Assembly: GCA_028386065.3 (NCBI GenBank)
Contig: JAKUCV010000166.1
Span: 16,872 to 80,871 of the forward strand
DNA length: 64,000 nucleotides
Source of the DNA: Turnera subulata
Lineage: Eukaryota; Streptophyta; Magnoliopsida; Malpighiales; Passifloraceae
Direction: 5' to 3'
The stretch's first letter is position 1. Each line of letters starts with the position of its first letter. A program made the translations under genes and the position numbers. The notes under the pieces are model-generated. The model ran no database searches. It had not been told where the DNA came from and was given only the letters and a program-made list of their open reading frames with translations. Shown piece after piece: positions 44,257 through 55,740 of the stretch.

Positions 44257-46215
44257 ATGGCCAGCACCAATCCATCCCAGCTCCTCCCATCAGGTTCACA
44301 ATACTTCCATCTCCTACTTCTAGTAACTTTGCAGCCAACAAACAAGGAATTATTGACATTTGGGTTTGTCTTGTCTTCCCCTTTCCTGTGGGTCTGTTTT
44401 TCTTTTTCTTTTTCTTTTTTTTTTTGACAGAGTTAATAGATAGGTGCATAGGGTCTAAAATATGGGTCATTATGAAAGGAGACAAGGAGCTCGTTGGTAC
44501 TCTCCGTGGCTTCGATGTCTACGTCAACATGGTCCTCGAAGACGTCACTGAATAGTATGTTTGTTCAAAACGCTCCCCTCTCTTTGTTTTTGCATCTTTT
44601 GGTTGTAAATTTAATTGGTTATCTGGTTTTATGTTTTTTTTTTTTTTGTTTCTGGTTTGATTTTCGATGGATTTTTGTTCTTGTTGGCGAATGGGGACAT
44701 TATCGTGTTCTTTGTAATTTGTATGTAAGAGATAATGTTATTAGAACGAAACTGGGTTTCATTTTTGTGCTATGGCTCAGGATACTGCTAGCTGTGGCTT
44801 ATTATTCATTTAGTACAAAGCCTATTGCTCATTTATCTGGTGTAAGAATTGTGAGGACTTTGGGAAAATGGAGAGTCGGGCCTGGGGATGGAAGTAGTAT
44901 TGACTTGTGGTTTAGTCTATAACATGTCAGCTTGAATTTTTGATTTCTTAATTTCAGATTAAGTAAGTGAAATCCGTACGGTTAGCAGCTCTCTGCTTGG
45001 GAGGTAATACCTGAAGTGTTTTTTTTTTTTTTTGATTGGTAATGGCATAATCAGAAAAGGGGTAGAATCAATATGGTAATACCTGAAGTGGTTTCTCACG
45101 GAAACAATAACTGCCTAGCTATTGAGGTTTGGTTAGGGATTCATTGATTAGGTTGATTATTGAGAGGAAAGTTTCCATCGCCTACAATCCTGGGGATTTG
45201 GGGAAAGGGTTTCAAAATGAGTCATATCTCATTGGCATTTCTGGTGAAGACAAGGGTTTGAAAAAGTTATAGGCAAGGTGTCTGAAAGAGTTATTAGCAG
45301 TTGCAGTCATTACCAATTTTGTATTTCTTCATTCATTGTTCCAGTAAAAAATGAGCAAAGGCATGTTTTTATCTTTAGTTCTCCTTGAAAACCAATCACT
45401 AGGAGCTAAAATGACACAGAAAATAGCAATAAATTACTCTTAAATTTCATCATGATTGACTAAACAAGTGCTTTTGCATTTATCGGATGCTTCAGATTTG
45501 ATATATTATTGCAGTATTGTTGTTGTATGAATTACAATGTAAAAGGTCCATCAGTGGTAGCTGATCATTGTTGGTCATCATTTGCAATTCTTTGTTGCTC
45601 TGTCTTTGTAACCTTCGGCTATAGAGAAGCACACTAGCATATTTTCTTTATGACCTCAAATTCTGCGTATTTGATTCCAGCTTTGCTTGCAATAAGCTTC
45701 TATATATCTAATTGTTACAGTGAAATCACATCTGAAGGGCGGCGGATAACAAAGCTTGATCAGATATTGCTCAATGGAAACAACATTGCCATTGTAAGTA
45801 ATTACTGTGAGCAATGTCTCTTTCCTTCTAACTCCGCGATGATCGCAAATTGATGTCTTGTTTGGACTGAAAGGAAATGATTATCTAATTTTCTCTATAA
45901 TTCCATGTTTAACAAAATTTTGAACACCAATTGACACGTGTGATATGAAATTTGGAACTGTTCTTGTATTACATCCAATGATTGTTGGTGGAAGTAGACC
46001 GCATGAAGTGTTGGATGAAAGAGTTGCAATGAGAATTCATATAGTGTCCAGCTTATGGAGTTTATTTTGTGGTAAACAGTGGGCTTTTATGCTAATGACT
46101 CTAAAAAATCAAGGATTACGACAGATTGACTTAGTAAAATGATAAAATGAGGGATGCTAATGATTCTTGGTTGGCCGTGCAGCTTGTTCCTGGTGGTTCT
46201 CCTGATCCAGAATGA
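44257..46215 (+). CDS. LSM5: Sm-like protein LSM5
   Basis: Four exons, 44257-44293, 44431-44554, 45721-45793 and 46183-46215, with GT-AG borders, 88 residues in all. The protein starts [20 protein letters not shown] and continues through Sm1 ([34 protein letters not shown]) and Sm2 ([19 protein letters not shown]), ending SPDPE. LSM5 is a ring subunit of both the nuclear LSM2-8 complex, which binds the U6 snRNA 3' end for splicing, and the cytoplasmic LSM1-7 complex for mRNA decapping. In Arabidopsis it is SAD1, linked to ABA and salt responses. Length and all conserved residues are normal; codon and exon structure look intact. Confidence 0.97.
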
Positions 46216-46603
46216 AAGCATGGGAGACCTCTGCTGATTGACCCAGAATTTCTTAGTTTTATAGAGTCCCCACCTTGTAAGCAGGCTTTTCTTGTCTGGA
46301 TGTGGCTTAATGGAAGATTTTTGTAATGGTTGTATTATCAATGTAATTGAAATTTTATTCAGAGGTTTGTTTGACTTTGACATCAAATAGAAACTTCAGC
46401 TAAAAATTCTAGCTCCAGGTGACAGCTTGCTTTTTACATACTTTAGGTGAGGGTGACAGGTCGTTTAAGTGAAAAGGATATGGCAAGTAAGTACAAACTG
46501 GCCCAAGCTCATGTATTTGGGCCTTTTCTGTATTCCCTTTTACTACGAGCAACGAACAAATCAGCGCCAAATTCCATCCGGATATTAACAAGCAAAACCC
46601 CTT

Positions 46604-46627
46604 GAATTGGAATTGGAATTGGAATTG
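46604..46627. repeat. GGAATT hexamer run
   Basis: Four units of (t)tggaat between LSM5 and the next gene, about 100 bp before its start codon. Confidence 0.8.
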
Positions 46628-46722
46628 AACTGTTCAATTTGATTCAACCGGAGGCAAAAGATACAGAAACAGAAAAAAAAAAGAAAAAAGAAAAAAAAAG
46701 CAAAAGGAAGAAGAAGAAGAAG

Positions 46723-48545
46723 ATGAGCTATCGGTTAACGACGCTAACAAAGAAGAAGGAGATCGATTCCATAATAAGGGACACCATCGACAAGGTCCTG
46801 GTCCTCCGTTTCGGCCGCTCCTCCGACGCCGTTTGTCTCCAGCTGGACGACATCGTATGTATATTCTCCCTTCCCTTCCTTTTTAAGTTTAATCATTATA
46901 AAAATTTCAATCAATTCCGTTCTCCTCCCCCATTTTCTCTTTCTCTTTGCTGCTTTTGCGTCGTCTTTCTAATAAAGTTTCGAAAATTGCAGCTTTCGAA
47001 AACGGAACGCAACGTTTCCAAGTTCGCAAGTATAGCCCTAGTAGACATTGATTCCCCGGATGTCCAGGTTTACGTCAACTACTTCGACATCACTTTGACT
47101 CCCTCTACCGTTTTCTTCTTCAACGCCCATCACATGAAAATGGATTCTGGGTAACCCTTCTCTTCTCTTCTGTTTTTTTTCTCTTTTTTTTTTTATAATT
47201 ATTATTTATTCCCCTATCCTTTCCCTTTTTTCCCCCTTTTAATTTTGCCACGATGGACGTGGGTGCAGGACTGCGGATCATACTAAGTGGGTGGGTGCGT
47301 TTCATACAAAACAAGACTTCATTGCTGTTGTTGAGGTATGTAGGTATTTGGAAGCATGTATTTCTTGCCTGTGCTCTATTTTCTTATTTGAAAATTTTAA
47401 ATTTTTGTTCTATATTTAAGGATGTCCTGTTCAGATGTGAGAATTGCATTAGCCTGTATGCGATTTTTAAATCTTAGTTTACGAATAAGAATAATGGCTT
47501 AGTGGTTTCTGAGTCTGCAATTTAGTGATCAACTGGCTCTAGAGTTCAAGCGCTGTGAATACTGAGCGAGGAGAATATCAATGATTTGATTATGATTGGT
47601 GGTTTAAAGACATGGATTGTTTTTTATTGGAGAAGGGATTGTGGCAGTGAGATGGTAATCTGTTAGCAATATCCTTCCCGATAGAGGGTTATGGAGCGTG
47701 ACGAGTTTCCATCCTTGCAATTCCTATTAGAGTGACAACGTTTGTTGCTGGTAAACGTTAGGAATCCCGTGGTCATCTTGTATCAAAGCTAACAGAGGGG
47801 AGAATTGGACATAGAAGGAAAGATATTGTCATGCTCTTTATCCGTTTTATTGTCTCCAAACCATGAGAACGTGGTGTACAGAGATTGCAGATAAATTATG
47901 TATTTAAAAGGTTTTCTGAAATGTTGCATTTATCAGCAATTTTTAAGATGATTGAGAGAATTGATATATCATTTTTCTATGTTTGGTAGCAGTATTGACA
48001 AGGATAAATGTTAATAATTTTTTCCAGTCAAGAAGGTGAGAGCTAATCATAATATGATTCCCCAGGTCTATGTTGAGGTGATAAGCTGATAGGTTGAAAT
48101 TTATCATATTCAATATCAACTACTTTTGATTTCAAGAAACAAAATCATTTCTCATAGAGGGGATATAGCTATGCCGGCAACTGCATAGCAAGGGCCAGCT
48201 TGCTTGCTTACTATAGGTCCTCACTGCTAATTTTAGTATCAAAAATGTTTACTGTATTCTGCTAAAGAAAAAGGGCATTGCATTCGTTTGATTGCTTTAT
48301 TTTGCTTGTCTTTGCCAGTTCAGTTACATGTGATCTTGATTTGATGATGGATTGTAGCCTTTATAGGACAACAATTTGTGTCTGAGATCAGTTCTTACTG
48401 GCACGAGGGTGCAAACCATGCTGAAAGTTGCCTCTCATCTGTGCAGGCTATATTCACAGGGGCCATGAAAGGGAAGCCAATCGTGACTTGTCCACTGCCT
48501 CCAGAGCGAATTCCGAAGTATCAGTTGTTATACAAAGACTTGTAG
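46723..48545 (+). CDS. Thioredoxin-like U5 snRNP-related protein, TXNL4B/DIM2-like
   Basis: Four exons, 46723-46854, 46993-47150, 47269-47335 and 48447-48545, frame kept at each junction, 151 residues. The protein begins MSYRLTTLTKKKEIDSIIRD, has VLVLRFGRSSDAVCLQLDDI, then LSKTERNVSKFASIALVDID, FDITLTPSTVFFFNAHHMKM and ends RIPKYQLLYKDL. This is the DIM1/TXNL4 thioredoxin fold. The FGRSSDAVCLQLDD signature, the KKEID start and the extended C-terminus assign it to TXNL4B (DIM2) rather than DIM1/YLS8. TXNL4 proteins act in pre-mRNA splicing through the U4/U6.U5 tri-snRNP; they lack the redox CXXC pair, as here. It lies 507 bp downstream of LSM5 in the same direction. Confidence 0.94.
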
Positions 48546-48929
48546 AAATGCAGGTACTAGGTTCATAATTGGTCATTTATGATGTTCTGACCTGTAGGTA
48601 ACATTTGGAGCTGTAAAAAGGTCACCTTATTTGACTGGAGATTTTGTTCAAGTTCTCTTTGTTAATAGCCTTTTATGTTTAGTCGGTCTTTTTTGTTTTG
48701 CAAGAGATCACGTGGATTCTGGTATGTTGTGGCATTATTGCTGCTATAGTGTAATTCAATTATTGAGGGTGCTTCAAGCGAGGGCAATCGATTTGTATAT
48801 TAAAAAGAAAAAGCTTATTTGATTTTTAATCAGTCAAAGCCCCAGACTGTAATTTTCTTTTTTATTTAGTATATGGTGAGTAATCCGATACTTGAACACA
48901 AAAGTTGTGCATGGCACTTAACTGTATTA

Positions 48930-49131
48930 TGTTATGAAAAATATGTAATGTAGATGTCATGTTTCTCCTGTACCTACCTACCTCCCCCTCGTCATTTTGT
49001 ACCTATATAATGGCAAGAATAATATGAATGAAATGTAGAAAAATTTTGCCGGAAGAACACCTCTTCCATTTCATCTCCTCCTCCTCCATCTATTTCAATT
49101 AATCTTCTTCCATAAACACTTATTTTCAACA
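48930..49131 (+). repeat. 5' LTR of the copia element
   Basis: 202 bp, TGTTATGAAAAATA to TTTTCAACA. It differs from the 3' LTR by one indel of about 17 bp (aataatatgaatgaaat present here) and a few substitutions, so the insertion is moderately old. TATAA-like and polyadenylation signals are compact. Confidence 0.9.
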
Positions 49132-49150
49132 CGTTATCAGCACGATAACG
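49132..49150 (+). other. Primer-site region forming a perfect hairpin
   Basis: CGTTATCagcacGATAACG: a 7-bp perfect inverted repeat around a 5-nt loop, directly after the LTR, overlapping the likely primer site (TTATCAGCACG). Confidence 0.7.
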
Positions 49151-49189
49151 TATCTACCCGAGCATTTTTTTTACAAGCAAGAAACAAAG

Positions 49190-49870
49190 AAATAGAATGC
49201 TAGCAAGACCCGATCACCGCCACCATCAACCCACCGTGAACCACCAAGCCAAACCTCCGGTCGAGTAAGCTCAAGTCCGGCCAAACAACACCCCATCAAT
49301 CCCACAGATACAAAACAAAACCCAATTGGGTTAATTCCCACAAACACAGCAACTATCCGAATTAAATCGGGTATTGGAATACAAAATTCAAAATAAAGCA
49401 GAGAAGGAAAAGGGAAGCCGGTGACTTACCCGGTGGAAGACGACGGTGGCGCCAGACTTCTCTATGGCTGCCGGATCCATCCGCGACGTCAACGTCATCT
49501 CCGGCCTCCCGGCGGCCACCCGACAACTCCCCACCTCGTCACCAACATCATAGACGACGATGATGACCACAAGTCGACGAAGCCCTGCCGGTTCTCGACC
49601 TCTCCGCCTTCTTCTCCGATGAGACCAGCGCCACCAGGAAGTTGGAGAGGCTCATCCACCTCATTCCCCTCCCCACCTTCGACTGCTTCCTCGCCGTCGG
49701 CGTCGGGGTGTAAGAAAACGCGGCGCGGCTGCAGCAGGGGCGGCGGCTGTGAGAGCAGCCCGACCCAGTTGGACTGCGCGAGAGCGAGAAGACCCGGTTG
49801 GACTGTGCGCGAGCGAGAAGAGAACGGCGGTGGCTCTCAAAATTTTCGGAAGAAATTTGATATGGGCATT
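49190..49870. other. G+C-rich exon-like block inside the copia element
   Basis: Not retroviral in composition. Read on the minus strand it is a long G+C-rich stretch ending in a consensus donor (CACCG/GTAAGT at about 49432). Read on the plus strand there is an open frame 49421-49879. Similar blocks ending in GTGAG or GTAAGT occur in the gypsy LTRs of this window. It could be a captured host first exon or a leader module. Confidence 0.4.
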
Positions 49871-50007
49871 AAATGCTGAAGTGCATTGAAATGCATAATA
49901 GTCTCGAAGACTAAATGAAAGAGTCCAGAAGACTCGATAAAAGAAAAATGCAGCAAAAGACCGGAAGGCTATTGTATTTATTTTTTTTTCATTTATATTA
50001 AGCTTGA

Positions 50008-50195
50008 GCTTATATTAGGCCCATTATATTTTAATATTCTGTTCTTTACATTTCAATTGGGCTCATATAAGGCCCATTGTACTTAATTTCTTGTTTTAAT
50101 TTCTTCACGATTTTATTGGGCTCGTATAAGGTCCATCGCATTTGCTTTACGATAATTTAATTTTTATTGGGCTAATTTTATGTAAGGCCCATTAC
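50008..50195 (+). repeat. Four diverged repeats with GGGCT...AGGCCCAT inverted arms
   Basis: Four copies at 40-70-bp spacing of attgggctcatataaggccc-type sequence. TGGGCY/RGCCCA are site II motifs that TCP factors bind in many plant promoters. Confidence 0.7.
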
Positions 50196-51051
50196 TTTTA
50201 ATTTTTCGGTTATTCAATTCTTTATTTAAATTATGTTACTCGAGACCCTTATAATTTCCAGAAGAAATTCATTATGGGTATTAAATGCAGACATGAATTT
50301 ACATAATAATAGTCTGGAAGACTAAATATCAGAGTCCAGCAGACTCAATAAAAAATACAACGAAGACTGGAAGTCTTACCGTTCCGAAGATCCTGAAGAT
50401 CCTTTAAAGGAAAATCGAAAATAAAAGCTATTACCACCAGAAGATGGAAATTATATAACCACCAGAAGGTGGATAATATACTTGCTTACCCTGAAGGAGC
50501 AATTTATATTCAATTTATTTTATGTTCAGTTTAAATTAATACGCATTGCAATTTATTTTATTTAATTTTCAGTACTTTATAATTGTTTCTAGAATAATGC
50601 CTCAAGCATGAGTCTCGAAGACAATGCAAAAATTGACATCCATAGGGGGAGAATTATATGTGTGGATGTCAATATAACATATTATGACATCTCGAAATGA
50701 GAAAAAGATTAGCACGCTCCAGAAGAGCATAAAACCGAATATGTTCCTGAAGAACGCATGTTTTAAATATGATCTAGAAGATCGTATATTTACGCTCTGG
50801 AAGAGCATATACTCTTGAAGAGTACAGACACCCCTAGTAATAAAATGAATTATTATGGATCCCGATGAATTAACTTTGATCTATTCCCTGAAGCGAATAA
50901 GATTGTATAATTGTTTGTGCCTGTAAGCGTAAATGAGATAATAAATGGAAAAATCTCAAAGTAAACATGCATATTATTATTGCATAAACGGATACATAAC
51001 TGGAGAACATTCAAAGAAGAATGGTTCTCATACATATGTTTAAACAGTAAT

Positions 51052-51735
51052 CTATCTGTTGGGTTCAACATTAACCCTGAAACTCTGAGCCTCACCATTA
51101 ATGTTGACCCTAACACTGTCGTTCCAGGAGAACCACATACCACCTATGTTGTTTTCTCCAGGTATCTCAAACCGATTCGTTGGAGGAAAACGAAGTGGAA
51201 TCACACCATGATTCTCTCCTGCTTGCCACAAAGTCTCAGTAATCAGTACCATGTTAGGCTTGTACTAATTCTTCAGATCCCTTAAGGTACGCACAAAGTC
51301 TTGAGACCTTCTTGCTACACCCCTGCAATTCCACAGTAAAAGTCGTACCTTAGGCCATGTAGGTGGTAACCCAATCACCCTTGGGACGCTCCGAGCCATC
51401 ATGGAAACCTGATAATAACTGCTTTGATTTAAAATTTGACATGAAGGCTCTAGCTGAAAATCCTGCAGTCTATTAGATATGAAAAACATAATAGAATTAG
51501 CCGAGCCATAAAAGGAAGCCTTTAGATTGCTTTGGTCCTCTAGGAAGAATGTTTCTTCCATAGGAGTTACAAAGAACCTAGATGAATATAGTTCATCAAC
51601 AAACACTAAACGAGGAATTCTCGCCAGATCATTCGGTAATTCCTCTTGCTGCTCATTCACCATACTATAAGCTAACCTATTTCTTCTCCCTAGAGAGGCA
51701 CCCTCAACAAAGAAAACAGTAGCTGGGGAAGGCAT
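51052..51735 (-). pseudogene. Gene X, copy 2: unknown domain fused to LINE endonuclease N-part, one TAG
   Basis: ATG at 51735 and TAG stop at 51052, exactly 684 nt like copy 1, aligned with no gap; 65 of 227 codons differ by hand count (about 71% identity). One internal TAG (51265-51267) replaces the CAG of copy 1. The most conserved blocks are PRLVFVDELYSSRFFVTPME (20 of 20), VFFVEGA, GRRNRLAYSMVNE and the endonuclease start WNCRGVARR. A TATA box lies about 70 bp upstream. It is antisense to the copia element. DNA is much less G+C-rich than copy 1, so many codon changes are silent. Confidence 0.75.
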
Positions 51736-51800
51736 TTTTTTTGTCTTGTTGATTTTTCTGAGTTTTTCTGAATCTACATGTTTTAACACATATTTCTGCC

Positions 51801-51811
51801 CTTATTTATAG
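51801..51811 (-). promoter_or_regulatory. TATA box of gene X copy 2
   Basis: CTATAAATAAG on the minus strand, 66-76 bp before the gene X copy 2 ATG. Confidence 0.6.
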
Positions 51812-53229
51812 CCTGAGCTTAGACAGCCACGTGTCAGTATTTCAAATGTGGACCCTTTCACTTATCTCCGAAAAGATCCTGAAGATTTTTCGGTTTTCAC
51901 AAAACTCCAAAGTTGCTTTTGGAAAAGTTTGCTCAATAATTCTGATCTTTTCCGACATGAGTGACAGATATAAGCCTAATATTGGCACATATATTGCAGC
52001 CTGAAGCTAGCAATTTAAGTTATTAAACTTACCATATCCAGCCAGAAGCTGAAATGCTCTAGCCTGAAGCTAGTAATTTTAAATGTTTAAATACACAAGT
52101 TTATACAGCCTAAAGCTGAGACCGACTAGAAGTTGACAGATAGATATTTAATTTATAGCTAGTATGCACCAGCCAGAAGCTGGTAAATAATTTTTCTAAG
52201 TTATCCAGCATGAAGCTGGCACCAACTTGAAGTTGCTACATGGACTTATTGTTTGGCATGACCGGTTGGGCCATCCCGGGTCAATAATGATGCACGAAAT
52301 TTATTGGATCATTCATTGAAAAACCAGAAGTTTTACAATCAATGAATTTCTATGAGTTTGTTTGCTGCGAAAGTGATTATACGGCCTTCCTAAGATGAGA
52401 ATGGCCTAGTATCACCAGCAAGTTTGAAAATAGTTCAGGGACATAAACGCGGACTGATAATCCGCGGTGTTAACCATCTAGGTAATTTTTACGATGCATC
52501 GACTAGATGGTCTATTGTGTAACGCAAGTGGGCATTGTGCACACTTGTTTTAATGATTAAGCCACTTGCGGGTACATATCCCTACTTATGTTACTAGACT
52601 ATATGTCTAGATTATGCTGATATATTTCTTTAATGGAGAATGTATATCATTGGAAATAAACCCAAACAGTTCTGGGCCATATTGACAATTGATTGCAGAA
52701 CCATTGATGAAATATCACTGTTTGAGAAAATGGTATTTTATATGCAGCAACACTTGAGTGCATCAAGCCAACATGATAAGATCTCCCCTTTAATTGATTA
52801 ATGGTCACATGATAAAAATACTCCACCATAGCATTGTTTTGTTGGTCCTTAAAGAAGATTGGGAATATATGTTGTGTATGTTGGGTATGTTAATTTGATG
52901 ATAGAGTTTATCCAACATAAGGGGGAGGAAAGAAGCAGTTGGATCAAGATTGTTGAAATACATTATATATATGAATATTGATCCTCATATAATCAAAAGA
53001 AGATGATTTATTTGCAAAAAAAATTGATATGCAATTGCCAGACACATTTAAATTAAGTGTGACCATATACCAGCTGCAAATGCTCCTGTTTAAATTGATG
53101 TTCCTGAAGAACAATATAAGTATGCAAATGAATCTATAGTTTATACTCGGTTCCAAAAAGAAAAGAAATTCTCAATAGAGAAAAAGGAGCAAATGTGATA
53201 AGATGGCCCCAATAAGAAAATATGGCCTC

Positions 53230-54190
53230 CAGTAGAGGTTTGAATTAAAAGTCCTCTAGAAAAGGTTGATTCTCTGGCACAAAGTGATAAAGTTCCAGAA
53301 GTAACTCAGGTACCTGAAATAAGTGAATATGATGAGATCTCAATTACAGTGTTAGAAATAAGATGGAACCGACGAGAAATAACCGTCGACGGAATAGAAT
53401 TTTTATAGCGCTAAATATTAAAATAGAGGATCATGAACCTACTAATGAATGTAGGTGTTGTATGATTGGCCAAAATAAAGAGATATAATTAAAGGCTGTG
53501 TTAGATTCGCTTGCGAAGCGAGATATTTATCGGACCTGTAGTCCGTACACCAGATGGTGTAAAATTGATCGGTCGAAAAATGGGTATTTGTGCGGAAAAT
53601 ATAAATGAGATATAAAGCACGGTTGCACAAATTTTTACCCGAACGATCTGGTATTAATTATGAGGAGGTTCACTCCCCTGTGGTGGATGCAATTATTTGA
53701 AAAGTCTGGCATTATATAAAGAATTAGAAATGCATCTAATGAATGCTTTTACAGCCTATTATGGATCCATAAGTTGTGAAATATACATGAAGATCCCTGA
53801 AGGATCCAAGTTGCCTGAAGCAACTAATTCCCGGGAAATTACAAAAATTGAACTGAGTTTAAATCATTTTGAGTATGAATAAATTTGTATGTTTAGTGAT
53901 TGGAATTTCAGAAGAGGTTTCCAAATACCGTGCTATTAGACTGGTCCTGGAGTACCCTGTTGAAGTGCAATATGTATTGCTAAGAAAATAAAGCCTGAAG
54001 CTTTTGACTTAAACCTATTGGCAAGATATGAATTTGCTCTTTTCTTCGGGGTATAAAAGATGTGTGGTATTATGTTAACCCTGTAAACCCCGAAGAGAGT
54101 ATAGTTGATTTTTGCAGATGTAGATTCCTTATTTAGTCCACATAAAGCACAGACGAACATCAGCTACAACTTTACACATGATATTGCAAT
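53230..54190 (+). pseudogene. Broken copia pol (reverse transcriptase region)
   Basis: Fragments in shifting frames match the copia RT: EIRWNRREITVD-like text near 53370, VLDSLAKRE near 53505, then LEMHLMNAFTAYYGS and EIYMKIPEGSKLPEA (53697-53840). Several frameshifts and stops are present, and no intact gag, integrase or RNase H was found. Confidence 0.75.
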
Positions 54191-54513
54191 ATCATCGGGA
54201 CTACAAAAAGTAAGGTGGCAAGACAGATGCTCCAACGATAAAAATTATGAAGATAAAGCTACCCACATTGTCCAGTTGGAGTAATGATGTATCAAAAGTG
54301 ATCAGACAAGGCACACATCCCCAAAAATTGACAAGAGGATTATTGGCATACAACGACAACAAGAAATCGAGAGAGGCCAAAATGAGGGGGAGTAGAATAC
54401 GCACTGCACTCTTTTTCCTTCACCAAGTTTTTATCCCACAGGGTTTTTCTTGGTAAGGTTTTTAATGAGGCAGTACTCCCTAAGCGTATTCTACATATAG
54501 TACAATGACATCC

Positions 54514-54522
54514 AAGGGGAAG
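54514..54522 (+). other. Polypurine tract of the copia element
   Basis: AAGGGGAAG immediately before the 3' LTR, the usual start site of plus-strand synthesis. Confidence 0.8.
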
Positions 54523-54707
54523 TGTTATGAAAAATACATGTAATGTGGATGTCATGTTTCTCCTGTACCTACCTACCTCCCCCTCGTCATTTTGTACCTA
54601 TATAATGGCACTAGAAAAATTTTGCCGGAAGAACACCTCTTCCATTTCATCTCCTCCTCCTCCATCTATTTCAATTAATCTTCTTCTATAAACACTTATT
54701 TTCAACA
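54523..54707 (+). repeat. 3' LTR of the copia element
   Basis: 185 bp, TGTTATGAAAAATA to TTTTCAACA, followed by the duplication TATTA. Confidence 0.9.
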
Positions 54708-55124
54708 TATTATTCCTTTTATTCAAATGTAAGTTTATTGTGGAAGAAGAAAAAGTTTCTCGCACCTTTCAAACATTGGCCAAAGCAAAATATAGTTCAG
54801 CAAATTAGCAATCTTACATAGAAGAGAACTAAATAATACATTTGTAGTTGATTGCCTCCAATATAAGTTCGGTTTGCTTCTTAGCATAAGTTGGATTTCA
54901 ATCTAAGTTCAGTTTGCTTCTTAGCATAAGTTGGATGTCAATCTCAGCAATATGTAACTTTCTCCACCTTTCCTATAAATTTTTAGCTATGACCTCTCAA
55001 CGGAGCACAATTTTTCCTCGAGGAACCTCGCACCGAAAGTTGGCAATGTAAGTTAGAAAATTGATCCAGGTTCAACGACTCATTAAGATATGGGTGACTT
55101 GACTAGAACTTTTCTTGTTTAGCC

Positions 55125-55740
55125 TCAAAACTCTTTCTGAGGTATCTTTCCATCTTCCTTAGTAGAATTATCATTCTCCCTATTACCATTGCCACCACTA
55201 CCGCAGCCACCATTATCATCGTCCTTGTCATCTTCCTTAATATCATCACCTCCCCATATTTTTCATATCTTTCTTAAAAGCAAAAAACAGTCCTTTTCAT
55301 GTTCATCCTTGTACAAAGATTCAAGTTCACTATCATCAATCTTACCTTGGATAACCTTACATCTACTCCTCAGCCTCCTGATTGTGCTAGCCAACTGGTT
55401 CTTAGTAATATCTACATTGACTTGCATTCTTTTGAACTCATAAAATATCCTCATATTGTGACAAGCACGTTTGCCATTCAGTGTCTCTGAAATCTGATCA
55501 TGCCTTTCAGGACAGTAATCACATCATCCTCACTCCACAACAGCTTAGGCTTAGTTCCCTTATCCAATTCTTCTCCACAAGCACTCTTTCTCTTCTCTGG
55601 ACATTATCTTTGAAAGAGCTGTTTGGTTTGCTATTACCATATTCGTCTCCTTCTTCCATAGCCTGGTAACTTTTTTCCTTCTTCTGCCTCCTCTTCTGGT
55701 TCTTCTTCAGGATCCTCCGCTTCACCAGAGATTATCCACA
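55125..55740 (-). pseudogene. GeBP/GPL-like (DUF573) transcription factor, broken
   Basis: Minus-strand fragments of the DUF573 DNA-binding domain. One frame reads KRKSACGEELDKGTKPKLLW then SEDDVITVLKGMI; after a frameshift comes FYEFKRMQVNVDITKNQLAS with TIRRLRSRCKVI and DEHEKDCFLLLRKI. A TGA interrupts just before KIWGGDDIKEDDKDD, and an acidic Gly/Asn-rich tail ends with TGA at 55125-55127. The GeBP family are plant leucine-zipper-type regulators linked to trichomes and cytokinin responses. With at least one frameshift and one stop it cannot be functional as written. The upstream part may continue beyond the MITE at 55843. Confidence 0.75.

Larger units (their letters stand above)
49897..52220. 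repeat. Dispersed mini-palindromes around a YNGAAG core
   Basis: More than twenty short inverted repeats with different stems but the same core, for example AGTCTcgaAGACT, GCTCcagaaGAGC, GTTCctgaaGAAC, GATCtagaaGATC, ACCAGCcagaaGCTGGT and CAACTtgaAGTTG. They occupy the non-coding interior on both sides of gene X copy 2. Confidence 0.8.
48930..54707 (+). mobile_element. Degenerate Ty1/copia retrotransposon carrying an antisense gene
   Basis: 5778 bp bounded by short LTRs (48930-49131 and 54523-54707) and an exact 5-bp duplication TATTA (48925-48929 and 54708-54712). A palindromic primer-site region follows the left LTR and a polypurine tract AAGGGGAAG precedes the right one. Only broken pol remains (53230-54190). 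The interior also holds a G+C-rich exon-like block, GGGCT/AGGCCC repeats, dozens of small palindromes and gene X copy 2 on the opposite strand. It inserted about 385 bp downstream of the TXNL4B-like stop codon. Confidence 0.9.
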
